Below the pieces are notes generated by a model. That model was not told where the DNA came from, made no database searches, and saw nothing but the letters and a program-made list of their open reading frames with translations. A stretch of 64,000 nt of DNA. Origin: Annona cherimola. Lineage: Eukaryota > Streptophyta > Magnoliopsida > Magnoliales > Annonaceae. The position numbers and the translations under genes are program-made. Positions 38,574 to 64,000 of this stretch are shown piece by piece. The stretch's first letter is position 1. Each line of letters opens with the position of its first letter. The stretch spans positions 16,969,335-17,033,334 of the forward strand of contig CM059977.1 in assembly GCA_030490835.1 (NCBI GenBank), in the 5' to 3' direction.

Positions 38574-40496
38574 GGGTTTCCCACTCGTTTAGATTACCAA
38601 ACTAACCGTAAATGACAGCAAAAGTTGAAAAGCAAGTCCTAACATACCTGGATCTGACTTTCAGATGAAATCCACGTTTCCGCCGTCCCCGCTGAAATGT
38701 GGTAAACATGTAGTTTGCGCCTGAAAAATGGACGGTGCAGCCGTCTAACTGCCGGCTAGGCGGCTAGCGCAAAGCCGAATGGGGAGGGTTGAACGATTGG
38801 AGCACAAACACCACATGTTTACCACATTTTAGCTGGGATGGGCGACGATAGATTTGCTTGAGTAGACGTCCAATCCAAAATACACCTTTAAGGCTGTTTC
38901 TGAACTCTACTTTGATGATTATGTAAAATCATTAGATTTAAAATTATTCGTTTGTCTGAGAAATCAATTCAATCCAAAGTAAAGATGTATTTGGACCCAT
39001 CTAGAATATATACATATATATATAATCAATATAATAAAATTATTTATTATCTCTCAGTTTCAAATGCATTAATCTAGTAATCCTCGGCCTAGACCTGTTG
39101 GAATCACATGGTGGCTTCCATGCCACCGACTTTGGGTCGACTGCTATTGGGAGCACGTCTTCGCTCCCCCCCCCCCCCCCCCCCCCCCCTTGTAATAATT
39201 AGATTTAAGTAATTTTTTATAATTTATAAAATCATATAATCTTAAGCAAATATGACTAACCCAAAATTGTAATTCAGATTATTTTTTATCACATTAGATA
39301 AAATAAATAATATTAAACAATATGAATAGTTGGATTTTTTAGAAACTAAGGGATAGTTCGGTAGTATGAGTAGAGGAAAAAGTAAAAAAATATATATTTT
39401 TTTAAAAATTGTAAGAGTAATATAATATTTTTGGAGTGAAGTGAAAATAAAATAGAATCATTATATTTAAAATAATTAAAACATAGGGCTAAAATAAAAA
39501 ATAAAATAATTAGATAGTTAAATTTTAAAATATCAATTTTTTTTTTCAAAATGTAGAAGACAACTTTCACACCTAAACTTGATACCAAATAGCCATAAAA
39601 ATTATCCCCTATCAACATTCGAATGATCACATGGCTGATATCAAAGTGTGAGTATGTAAGAGGTATCAAACTAGGAAATTGATATAAAACTTCCAATAAA
39701 AATTTCTTTGTGTGAATGGAAACTATTGCTTCAGTTCAAACTTGATTTCACTCATACACATAAATGTCAAACCACTTAAGTGTGCCTTTGGTGACAATTT
39801 TGTTATAAACTTAATTTCACCCACTCATACACATGTAAATGTCAAATTACTTAAATATGTCTGTGGTGACAATTTTCTTGTGAACGTAATTTCACTTAAC
39901 ACACCATCGAATGCACTAATTTTGGCTTCAGCTCCCATGATGGGAAGTTCGTCGTATCTGTATGTGAGAGTTGTGGTCTCCAGTATAAGAAGCTGAGATT
40001 TCTTAAGAATTGATGGGTTTGATTTGTAAGGAAATTTATAACAATTAATTAGCTTGATTTGTAAAATTAGATAGAAAAAAAAATATTATAGAATAAAATT
40101 CCCGATCAAACAATTAAAAAAAAAATTCAACCAAGACGAAAACACGCATGAAAGGAGATAATCACATTCTCCAGCCATTTGTCTATTATATCCGAATTGA
40201 ACCCCCCATATTGTGGCCCACCGCCCACCTTCGTTTTGTCACTTTTCTTGGATGTGGGGCGGAGTGGATTTAGCCGTACATCAAGGTGGGGCCCATTGAG
40301 TAGCCAATGGATGTCGTTTTCCAAAAAAAGTCAATCGCGTCGCGTGCCGGCGGCGTTCATTACCGTATCGTATCGTGTCGTATGGAAGAAAGTTTTTCCC
40401 AATCCTGCACGGATTTCATATTTTTGTAGCTAATGAATATTCGAAGCATGAATCAATTCTAAAAAGTCCACAAGGTTATCATACAATCATAATTTG

Positions 40497-40533
<37 letters not shown>

Positions 40534-42087
40534 TAAATAGATTAAATTCTCGTATAAGATGCGTTCTATTCTACATACGTGGCTTAGTCTTGTGGTGCAT
40601 AATATAGTTAATGTAAGGTGTGTTTGTTAAAATGAAAAGAAAGGATGCGATGAGAGTAATTATAAGGAATAAAAAGAATAAAGTTAAAATAGATAGGTTA
40701 ATTATATAGATACTTATATAAAAATAATTAAAAAGTTAAGTAGTTTGTATAGAAAAAATGTGAAGAAATAATTAAAAAATTGAACAATAGTAAAAAGTAA
40801 AAAGAAAAATTTTATTTAAAAATAAATTCACCCTTAATGAATTAAATATTTAATCCTAGCTACCGGGTTGCTACCCTAGTGGTGAAACCATTCGCCAACA
40901 ACCTGCAGACGTGATTTCGAAACATAGTAGGTGGGATTTTGTCCCCATCTATTTTTTTAGGAGTCGTGTCTCCAAGCTTAAAAGTAGAATTGTATCTTCA
41001 AAAAAAATTCTTAAATGAGAATAGATTGTCTTTTCTTAAGAAAGTCTTACAACTTTATTGTAAGAAATATCGAGATGAATGTAAATATGTCAATCAAAAA
41101 ACATTTAATCCAGTAGAAACTTCATTTGTGAAAGTCGCCAAGTGCCATGCCCATCAAACGTTTTTGCACGATTATCTCAAATTCCTTATAACTTATATTT
41201 GGCTTCCTAAGATTGTATTAAAAATAAAAAATTTGGGTAAAAATTAAAAGTGAAGTCATTCAACGGAAACACTTTCTACTTCTCTTATATGTGAAAGTAC
41301 TTTGCTAGATAAATCATTGATGTTACTTGAAATGATATCTTTATACATTGCCCACAAAATTAAAGGCATTCTAAAAATACAGATGCACGCATCAAAATAG
41401 ATGTAAAAGTTTTAATCGCTGTATATATCATAAAATTAAAAATATTTTAGGATATAGTATGGTTATTTTGTGGTGAATTTTTATTTATTAAATAAATAAA
41501 ATATATTAAACAAGTTAGATAATTTTGATTTTACAAAATCACCTTGAAAACTCAAAGTCTCGAACGAAGCATTTTATTGAACAGGTGAAGAGAAAAAACA
41601 TTTTCACTGTTTTTCCTTCTACTTCTATCTTATTTTTCAATTATTTTTTTAGATCTTTGTATATAATTATGCTATTTTAATTTTTTCTTCATATATTTCT
41701 GGATAACTTTTTTTGTCGATTTTAATTTCATTTTCACTCCTTATCATCACAGTATCATAATGCATTAATCTCTCTTATTCTTAAAAATTTTGTTACTAAA
41801 ACTTTTTTTAAAACATTTTTTTCCTCACTTTAAACACATCTCAAGTTGTATTGGTTAGACCGTGGTCTCCACTTGTCTAGCCTTTCGTAATTAGGGTACT
41901 TCTTTAAAAAAATGAAGACACGTTACCTCACGTTTAAGGCGATGGATTCTAGGTCAAATCACCTCCCACGTCCTCACGTGTATTGTCTCACGCCAAAGGG
42001 CGAGTAACAAAGAAACAGTGGATGTTTAGCTGTCGACACAACCCTCCCGAGAAGGGAAAAGAAAAAACTCAGTAGCCAGTAGCATAT
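38574..42087. other. Intergenic region with simple repeats and SINE-like remnants
   Basis: No gene is supported. A 24-base C homopolymer lies at 39166-39189. A MITE of the GTGTGTTTG family lies at about 40616-40840. At 40858-40945 the sequence GCTACCCTAGTGGTGAAACC with a later GATTTCGAAAC, and at 41850-41975 TGGTTAGACC with TTCTAGGTCAAATC, resemble the A and B boxes of tRNA-derived SINEs, but the match is weak. ORFs at 39712-39996 and 40939-41247 are unrecognised. Confidence 0.4.
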
Positions 42088-42097
42088 ATGACATATG

Positions 42098-42107
42098 TAT
42101 ATATTTT
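42098..42107 (+). promoter_or_regulatory. Probable TATA box of the PADRE gene
   Basis: TATATATTTT lies about 218 bp before the chosen start codon. It predicts transcription from roughly 42125-42135 and a leader of about 190 nt. It lies inside the long in-frame 5' extension of the reading frame, which argues that the upstream part is not translated. Confidence 0.45.
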
Positions 42108-42315
42108 CATGCATACAGTGACGCAGAACTGCAGACAGAGAGTAGGAAAGAAAGAGCCCCCATTTTCGCGTTACGGTGATGCGCAGAAGCAAGCAAGCAA
42201 GCACATGATCTGCAGACAGACAGGACCGCGCCAAGATTGCAGTGTATCTCTGGAACTCGATACATCGTTGGAGCTCTCATCTCGATCGGTTGAGGAATTT
42301 GAGGAAGATAGACAG

Positions 42316-42825
42316 ATGGGTGGGTGTTTGTCGTGCAAACCATCCCTCCGCTTGGATTGCGTGCGTGTAGTCCACCTCAGCGGCTACGTCGAGGAGTTCC
42401 CAGTGGCGGTTACGGTGGCCCAAGTCACGGGGGGCAAGCCGAGCGCACAAACCCACTTCGTCTGCTCCTCAGGCCGTCTTCTGTCCTCGGGATTTTCCCA
42501 GCGGATGCCTCTCGACGCCCACCTCCAGCCCGGCAACATCTACCTCCTCCTCCCTTACTCCATCTTCCAATCAGATTCCTCTCCCGTCGACTTGGCTTCT
42601 CTCGCCACGCGCCTCACTGCCATCGCCAAGCGCTCCGCCCCCGCGTCGCCCATTAATACTGCCGACATCGGCATCGGCCGGCATGAAAATACGGGCTGTG
42701 GGGCGGCTCGAAAGATGACCAGTACTGACTCTGGTCCTACTTTCAGGACGTGGAAGCCCATCTTGGAAGCCATTGAAGAGAAATCAATCGACCAGAGAAG
42801 CAGTGACTACTTTCCGCAGATGTAG
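42316..42825 (+). CDS. DUF4228/PADRE domain protein, N-terminally acylated
   Basis: This intronless gene of 169 aa belongs to the plant DUF4228 (PADRE) family: small proteins of unknown biochemical role whose transcripts often respond to pathogens and abiotic stress. The N-terminus MGGCLSC has Gly2 for myristoylation with Cys4 and Cys7 as palmitoylation candidates, which suggests membrane attachment. The domain starts with VRVVHLSGYVEEF (16-28) and continues with HFVCSSGRLL (47-56), a hydrophobic LQPGNIYLLLPYSIF segment (70-84) and VDLASLATRLTAIAK (91-105). The conserved tail FRTWKPILEAIEE lies at 143-155. The start at 42316 is preferred because it restores the acylation signal and follows the TATA box. 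An in-frame ATG at 42205 would add 37 residues and bury that signal. A nine-codon upstream ORF lies at 42179-42208. The gene is richer in G+C than its surroundings. Confidence 0.85.
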   Translation: MGGCLSCKPSLRLDCVRVVHLSGYVEEFPVAVTVAQVTGGKPSAQTHFVCSSGRLLSSGFSQRMPLDAHLQPGNIYLLLPYSIFQSDSSPVDLASLATRLTAIAKRSAPASPINTADIGIGRHENTGCGAARKMTSTDSGPTFRTWKPILEAIEEKSIDQRSSDYFPQM

Positions 42826-42980
42826 GTTGGTCCGTCTTCAATCTCCATGCTCGGTTTCAACATCAAAATTATTAACTTGTTAACGGGCCAGGCCGGTGGG
42901 GTTTCCGATATGTGTATGGGCGGACATACTATACTCATGCATGCATGTGATATATCATCCTTGTGCATTCATTGCCAATA

Positions 42981-44271
42981 TATATATATATATAGGGATA
43001 ACCAACAAGGAAAATCATGTCAGATTTATACATGCGCATGAAGATGGTGCTGGGTGTAAATTATATTGATCAATTGGTTTTATTAATTATTTTGTGTGCT
43101 CGCCTCGTTTCCAGCTACTTGATTTTATGAAGATTAATCATTGTAGATGTATATATATCTTCAAGAAAGTTGGCATAAATATGCAAAATTACGTTCTAAG
43201 AAAATAATTTCATTTTAAAAAAAAAAAATTCATATAGTGAGACGACAAGACCGGATGGTGAGGATGGCGATGTAGATGGTATGGTGGTGGCAGTGTTCAC
43301 GTTGAGAACGGATTTCATTTGGAGCGACTTTTTTTAATACGGAAATTGGCAAATTGCTTGCTGCCACGTTTCTTCTAAAAATGAAAATTTTCATAGTTAC
43401 TAATATATTGAGGCGCAAATTTCGGATAAGCCTGCGTGTTTTTTTAATTAAAAAAATTACATAATTCCTAAGCTGGCATGTGAATTAAAAGGCCAAAGAA
43501 AAATTCTCCCCTTTCAACAAATTTTGTATCAACATAGCCGTCGTGCATGTACAGATCGGCCTGCTGAGTCCTGCCACTGGCACATAACCACGTGCACTGC
43601 GGACTAATGTTTAAGTTTTTAAATATTAGATTCGAGCAAATTTCACATATACGTGTAAATTTTACCTTTTGAATTTATTTATACTTACAAATTTTTATAA
43701 ATTTCAGAAATACTCATATTTTACCTAAAATTTTACTTATACCTGTGCCATTTAAAATCCATTAAAGAAGCTGTCAACTCCCAATAAGATAATGAAAATG
43801 CTCATCCATAGTTATAATTTTATAATTAAAAATTCACATTCAAACAAATTTTTGTCACTTCTATAGCTATAAAGTCATATTATTTAAATGTAAAATTTTA
43901 GCTTTAAGCAAATCAGTTTCAAGTTATATTAGAACTTGGACATATCTATCACCTTTAACAAATTACTTAGGCAAAATATATGAGTATATTTGAAATTTTC
44001 AAAAATTTGTAGTTATAATTAAAAATTAGGATAAATTTCATAAGTGTATCACTTAAGGAAATTTGCCCTTCAAATTCAATGTCTATCCTTTTTCTTTTTT
44101 TCTTTTTTCGATAAAAAAGATGCCACGTTTGCTGTTCTGCAGGCCATAGATAAAATATTTGGCTAATATTTTGAAAGATGTCTGATAATAAATTTTTAAT
44201 GTCATGTTTCTTTAGGGATCGATTTAAACGTAAAATAGTATCTCGCAGCCCTATGAGGCCATGGCATGTCC
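42981..44271. repeat. Direct tandem duplication, first copy
   Basis: From the TA run before AGGGATAACCAACAAGG to GGCCATGGCATGTCC, the sequence is repeated downstream with an offset of 1317-1333 bp and few differences. The unit is non-coding. It contains a short foldback (about 43630-44070) with GCAAATTTCACATATACGTG near one end and ATAAATTTCATAAGTG near the other. The junction between copies is a TA microsatellite. Confidence 0.85.
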
Positions 44272-44272
44272 A

Positions 44273-44274
<2 letters not shown>

Positions 44275-44314
<40 letters not shown>

Positions 44315-45604
44315 ATAACTAACAAGGAAAATCATGACAGATTTATTCATGCGCATGAAGATGGTGCTGGGTGTAAATTATATTGATCAATTGGTTTTAT
44401 TAATTATTTTGTGTGCTCGCCTCGTTTCTAGCTACTTAATTTTATGAAGATTAATCATTGTAGATGTATATATATCTTCAAGAAAATTGGCATAAATATG
44501 TAAAATTACGTTCTAAGAAAATAATTTCATTTATTTTATTTTTTAAAAAAAAAATTCATATAGTGAGACGAGAAGACCGGACGGTGAGGATGGCGATGTA
44601 GATGGTATGGTGGTGGCAGCGTTCACGTTGAGAACGGATTTCATTTCGAGCGACTTTTTTTAATACGGAAATTGGCAAATTGCTTGCTGCCACGTTTCTT
44701 CTAAAAATGAAATTTTTCATAGTTACTAATATATTGAGGCGCAAATTTCGGATAAGCCTGCGTGTTTTTTTAATTAAAAAAATTACATAATTCCTAAACT
44801 GGCATGTGAATTAAAAGGCCAAAGAAAAATTCTCCCCTTTCAACAAATTTTGTATCAACATAGCCGTCGTGCATGTACAGATCGGCCTGCTGAGTCCTGC
44901 CACTGGCACATAACCACGTGCACTGCGGACTAATGTTTAAGTTTTTAAATATTAGATTCGAGCAAATTTCACATATACGTGTAAATTTTACCTTTTGAAT
45001 TTATTTATACTTACACATTTTTATAAATTTCAGAAATACTCATAATTTACCTAAAATTTTACTTATACCTGTGCCATTTAAAACCATTTAAAATCCATTA
45101 AAGAAGCTGTCAACTCCCAATAAGATAATGAAAATGCTCATCCATAGTTATAATTTTATAATTAAAAATTCACATTCAAACAAATTTTTGTCACTTCTAT
45201 AGCTATAAAGTCATATTATTTAAATGTAAAATTTTAGCTTTAAGCAAATCAGTTTCAAGTTATATTAGAACTTGGACATATCTATCAACAAATTCCGTAG
45301 GCAAAATATGCAGGTATATTTGAAATTTTCAAAAATTTGTAGTTATAATTAAAAATTAGGATAAATTTCATAAGTGTATCACTTAACGAAATTTGCCCTT
45401 CAAATTCAATGTCTATCCTTTTTTTTTCTTTTTTCTTTTTTCGATAAAAAAGATGCCACGTTTGCTGTTCTGCAGGCCATAGATAAAATATTTGGCTAAT
45501 ATTTTGAAAGATGTCTGATAATAAATTTTTAATGTCATGTTTCTTTAGGGATCGATTTAAACATAAAATAGTATCTCGCAGCCCTATGAGGCCATGGCAT
45601 GTCC
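44275..45604. repeat. Direct tandem duplication, second copy
   Basis: This is a near-identical copy of 42981-44271. It begins in the long TA run (44275-44310) and ends GCCATGGCATGTCC at 45604, where unique sequence resumes. Differences include single substitutions, an insertion in the poly-T/A stretch near 44530, and a small duplication (AAACCATTTAAAATCC) near 45080. Both copies contain the same unrecognised 62-aa minus-strand frame, which shows no sign of being a gene. Confidence 0.85.
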
Positions 45605-46758
45605 TTTGTGACGTCACGTCTGCTTGAATAGGCATTCCGCACCAAATGTCAGCCTATAAAACACATTATACAATGATACAACAGGTAAGCCAAGAAGGAT
45701 ATATAATGCTAGTCAAGAAGGCTACATAACATCCGGAGCACGAAACTTGTTACGAATCGTTGTACCAATTTGGTCCTGAGGTGAGGAATAACCAGTTACA
45801 CCAAAAGATGCAGTCAACACAGCCAAAATGACACCATCTCCCCGTACCTTGGAACGGCTTAATAATAGTTAATACTTGTAAGGTTGTAGACCTTCCTGAC
45901 ACTGAACTCATTTTCAAGCTATTATTAACTGAAGTATTATCAACTGACTTTTCGATTTTGTGAAAGCTTTAAAATCTTTTAAAATACTTGACAAAGGCCA
46001 TACGAATTCTGGCTGTCTCATCCCAGGTGCAGATATCCAGAATTGAAATCCAGTCTCAGAAAGGCACTGCCTGATCATAAAGAAACCTCCAGATTCTACT
46101 AAAAAACATGCTTCTTGCAAAACAAGCTGACAAAAAAACAAGCAAAAGAGAGGAGGAAATATAAAAGAACAACGCCTCCGTATTCGTGTAGAAAAGAAGT
46201 CATATCAGTGGAAACCAGCAGTCTCCTTCCTCTCACATATTATAGGTTCTCTCTCTATACACCATGTCATACACATTTTATGAGGTAGTACACAACACCT
46301 GGGACAAGAAATTGTACAACAGGGTCTAGATTCGGGCTTGTGCAAGGGAGACCACAATCTAGTGATCCAAGAAATTTATACCCCGTAGCTCACAACGTGC
46401 AAAAATCCCAATAAGTTTCACGGGATTGGGCATGTAATATTCAGCCTCGTATTAACGTGAACGGGCAACCATAGGCTCCCTTTGTCATCAATCTTATCAC
46501 CTTAATGAGATTCTGCGGCTTGAAGCATTCTCTAGGGCCACCATCTCAGCTTGGATCACTGAAAAAAGGGCCCTCCACCTGTGCAGAATGCGATCTAGAC
46601 AGTGTGGTACAACCAACTGGTCCCAGCATTACACAATTCCTCTTACATTTATGCAGTTTTTTTCTTATTAATCAGGCTACAAAGAATATCATAACAACCC
46701 ACAGAGATAAGGAGAGACCAACTTGGAGCCGGAGCCGGAGCCGCAGCAATGCATTACC
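45605..46758 (-). other. 3' flank and likely 3' UTR of the subtilase gene
   Basis: This is unique sequence downstream of the subtilase stop codon. The 500 or so bases nearest the stop are presumably 3' UTR, but no polyadenylation signal can be fixed with confidence. Short frames here (75-88 aa) are unrecognised. Confidence 0.4.
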
Positions 46759-61025
<14,267 letters not shown>

Positions 61026-61080
61026 TGATTTTGTGTCTACTCCAGTAATATCCAAGAAATTGTCGCTTCGGAGTCAATGG
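61026..61080 (-). promoter_or_regulatory. Subtilase 5' UTR segment after a leader intron
   Basis: On the minus strand TTTATTGTAG ends at 61081, giving a good acceptor, and transcribed leader sequence probably starts with CCATTGACTCC at 61080. This implies a leader intron reaching upstream to a donor near 62000 (for example GACGAAAAAG followed by GTCTGG at about 62009, or CAGCACTTCG followed by GTAGTT near 61687). The donor is not certain. Confidence 0.5.
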
Positions 61081-62165
61081 CTACAATAAAGAAACAAAAC
61101 GAGTTGCAAGTGAGTTCAACTGGTTAACGGTTACAAGAAACTGGACAACGGCAGTAAGCTAACCTTGTGACTCAAATGAAATGCAGGAGTTGAGCAGTAA
61201 ACAATTAGATTAACGCAATTGAACAAATGCTACCAAGCAAATACGAGAAAAAGAATCACCAACAAAAAAACAAGATCGGATCTCGCTTTAAGCTTCAAAA
61301 TATTGAAAAACAAATTGAATCGACGAATCAGGAAGCAAAAATAAATAGCCACAAAAACAGTAGTAATCAATGCACACAATCAAAGGAACGCGCATAGTCA
61401 AGGGAATCACAATAAGCATAGGAATTTAGTAGGTGAAAGAAACGGATATTAAAATCTAAGGCTCTGTGCTATCACAGAGACTCTCTAGCAGTAAAAGAAA
61501 AAAACGATGTGCCTTTTCACCGCAAGACCCCCTAAGGCTCGGCTCCGGCCCATCAAACAACAGGAATTTCAATACACTGACACAGAGATACTCCTCAGAC
61601 CAAAGGAAGAAGCTTGAAAAAGATTCGAAGTCTCAGCAATGAAAAACCAGAAGAAAGCAGAAGACAAAAAACCAACACGAAACTACCGAAGTGCTGCACC
61701 ACCATAACAGCTCACAATTTCAACTAAAACCAGCTGTTCACAAGGAGTTTGAATAAATAGACTGGTATAACACCGTTGAAAGATTATGCTACAGCAGGAT
61801 CTAAAACGGCTGTCGATCGACAGAAAACTGAGTGGCTTTTTGCCGGATTTTAACATCTCCGAGTCAAAACCATGCAAAAGGGGAGAAGCTCGGATCTTTG
61901 CCAATGCATTGCCGAAGAAACGCCGCATTTCTTAAAAAACGCTAGATTTCTGAGAAAAACAGAGTGAAAACTGCAGAAAAAGACTAGGAATCTTCAGCAC
62001 CCAGACCTTTTTCGTCACCGGGAGGCCATGGGAGCATCCGAAGCGGCAAGCCAGCGAGAAGGAAAGAGAATGGGAGAGAAGACGGTCGTCGGAGCTTCTG
62101 CGACTACGCTTCCATGCGCCACCACCAAAGCAGACGAAATCGCATGAAAGTGAGAGAAATCTCAG

Positions 62166-62173
62166 CTTTTATA
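62166..62173 (-). promoter_or_regulatory. Probable TATA box of the subtilase gene
   Basis: TATAAAAG on the minus strand is preceded by CACC and followed by a C/T-rich leader (TTTCTCTCACTTTC). It predicts a start of transcription near 62135-62140 and places a first leader exon at about 62010-62138, before the leader intron. Confidence 0.55.
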
Positions 62174-64000
62174 GGTGAGAATGAGATCGAAGGAAGGAAT
62201 ATGAGAGGCGATATTAACACTTTTGCCACTCGGACATGGAGGACTGTGATTTTCCAGAAAAAAGGTGGAGGAAAGGTAGGAGTTTTATGGAAGGAAGAGA
62301 TCTTGGGAGCTTGTAATTACTGTTCTGCCACTGGGTGGGGGAGCCAAAAGCGTGTGGGCGATGGGAGCTGTAGGATTTCACACCCGCGACTCCCGGCATG
62401 GGAAGCTTGAAACGAGGACGAAAGTATTTATTTCTAATTAATAAATCCAAATTATGGCGACTCTGGCGAGGAAAGGCTGGCCCCGCAGTCCTATTCCGAC
62501 TCGAGGGAGAGCGTTCGGTGCCGCGCGAGTGGGCTGAGACACGTGTGGGGGAACGTTCCGAAAGCCGCGACGCGAGCGAGCGTATTCGCCTGGTTACCCC
62601 CCGGCGTTGGCCGGGGCTAGGGCCACTCCGGTCGGTGATATGCAAAATGCGTGGTACATTTGCACTTGAAGGACTCTTGCCTTGACTCGTGACTCACAGT
62701 AATACATTTAGGATCTGTTTAAGTTACAACAGATTTTTGAATTAAATCTATAATTTCATGTTCAAAATAATTTTTCAATTTCTAATGCAGTTTTTTTATT
62801 TTCAATATAACTTTTTTATATCTTTGATGTAATTTTTTTATTCACAATACACATCATTTCTTTCACATTCTATATACATATTTCATTGAAGAATTTTTTA
62901 TTACTTGGAATATACCCTTAACAACTTAGGATGGGGGTGGAGATGAGAGGAGTATGAGATGTGACTTACCATCTCACAACAATATTTTTTGCATCCTGAA
63001 ACATAACAGAAAAAATAATAATTTGTTTTTTATTTTTATACAATTTTTTCATTCCAAGATATGCGGTAATAAATTTTTCATTTTACGTACTCATCTGATC
63101 CTTATTATATCCAAGCCCTACGTATAAGGAGCTTGAGTAGATTTTTTTTAAAAAAAGGCAATAATGTAATTTTGTGTATTAAGAATAAAACAAGAGAATG
63201 ACAATGTAATTATATATACTCAAAATGAAAAATGGTATTAAGATGGTAGAAGTTAATGTTGAAAAATAAAAATTTGTGTTAAAGTCGAAAAAGTTGTCTT
63301 TGAAATGAGAAACAACGCCTCATTCATATCTAGTTGATATTCTTAATGCTTTAGAATAGGCCATTTTGAACACTTTTTTTGTTTTCTAATTTATATAGAT
63401 TCACATGTAATCTTTATACATACCAAAATTTACAGTCTGAATATACATATTATGATTTTAAAATTCAACCATTTAAAAATTATTAATTTTTGAAATTATA
63501 AATAAATATATACACAATTTTTAAAAATAGTTATTTTAGCATTTGACCTAACTACATGTGGGAATATATAAAAACGGAAACGTAAAAAAAAAAAAAAAAA
63601 AAACTAGAACACCTTTACGTTTTGAGGCTAAAAATATGTGAATGCATTAAATCATTAGTTCTCTTGGAATATTCTTCTTATGTACATGAATGATTCAGTG
63701 GTTTATCACGATTGTTTAATAGCGTAATTAAACAAATAAGAACATATTAGGTTAACTATAAAATTAAATAACGAGAAGAGACGACTCGGCTAGCATGCGA
63801 AAATCTTATTATTTTTTACCACAACATAATGCTTTTTTACATTTGACACAGACATGGGTATAGTATAGTTGATAAAGTCATAGTTTTTATGTTTGGGCGT
63901 TTGAGGTTTTGATACTTGTCAAGAAGTTTGTTTTATTCCCTACTAGTGGAACTTTGTAACTCCCATTTGAATTTAGCGTAAATCGTACCAAAAAGAAACA
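62174..64000. other. Subtilase promoter region and intergenic DNA
   Basis: 62460-62680 is G+C rich with overlapping frames on both strands that lack any recognised motif; it may be a promoter-associated CpG-rich patch. From 62690 on, the sequence is A+T rich. Near 63850-63960 the words TATAGTTGATAAAGTC and TTTGAGGTTTTGATAC resemble A and B boxes of a tRNA-derived SINE, but weakly. No gene is supported. Confidence 0.4.

Noticed and set aside
40858..40945. Possible tRNA gene or SINE head
   Set aside because: A- and B-box-like words are present, but no cloverleaf with a proper anticodon arm can be drawn, so it was not called an RNA gene.
42088..42315. In-frame 5' extension making the PADRE frame 245 aa
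   Set aside because: It contains the probable TATA box and has no similarity to the family. The MGGCLSC start gives a normal-length protein with the expected acylation signal.
43230..45635. Paired minus-strand frames (62, 116 and 129 aa) conserved between the two tandem copies
   Set aside because: They are alike only because the DNA is duplicated. They contain TA-repeat translations and no recognised domain.
61683..61928. 81-aa minus-strand frame upstream of the subtilase start
   Set aside because: It lies in the leader or leader-intron region of the subtilase transcript and matches no known domain. It could only count as a uORF if retained in the mRNA.

Overview
The window is nuclear DNA from a flowering plant, most likely a eudicot. 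It is A+T rich, has intron-rich genes with GT..AG splice sites, and carries plant RTE and L1 LINEs, dense foldback MITEs and a decayed plastid insertion. I cannot name the species. Three protein-coding genes are supported, and everything else is intergenic or transposon-derived. I see no bacterial-type operons, CRISPR arrays, rRNA or convincing tRNA genes, and no clearly new multi-gene system. The unusual content is in the mobile-element architecture and in a few features of the genes.

Layout. 1-9200: intergenic, with MITEs. 9240-19332 (+): a ten-coding-exon GT14 / core-2/I-branching glycosyltransferase (BC10-like, 392 aa) with an intron-containing 5' leader and four short upstream ORFs. Intron 1 holds a 5'-truncated RTE LINE and intron 5 a short TRIM-like element. 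20450-23640 (-): a nearly full-length but broken RTE LINE. 24152-25580: a 1.4-kb terminal-inverted-repeat element with a 10-bp target duplication; it contains a decayed plastid ndhA fragment and a foldback MITE. 25580-29560: intergenic, with another foldback. 29560-32800 and 36560-37195: a dense, partly nested MITE cluster associated with TA microsatellites. 34985-35700 (-): the RNase H tail of an L1 LINE. 38146-38573: a near-perfect foldback element with a 9-bp target duplication, Mutator style. 42316-42825 (+): an intronless DUF4228/PADRE gene whose protein begins MGGCLSC, a probable dual acylation signal. 42981-45604: a recent direct tandem duplication of about 1.3 kb. 46759-61080 (-): a ten-coding-exon subtilase of the SBT2 group (819 aa expected) with an intact Asp/His/Asn/Ser constellation but a one-base frameshift in exon 8. 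Its intron 3 carries an L1 LINE and several MITEs. 62166-62173 is its likely TATA box, and the rest to 64000 is intergenic.

The genes are unrelated in pathway: Golgi glycosylation, a stress-associated small acylated protein, and a secreted protease. They look like ordinary plant neighbours rather than a cluster. All exon boundaries were deduced by reading splice sites and phases and comparing with remembered family conservation. Transcript data would confirm them.
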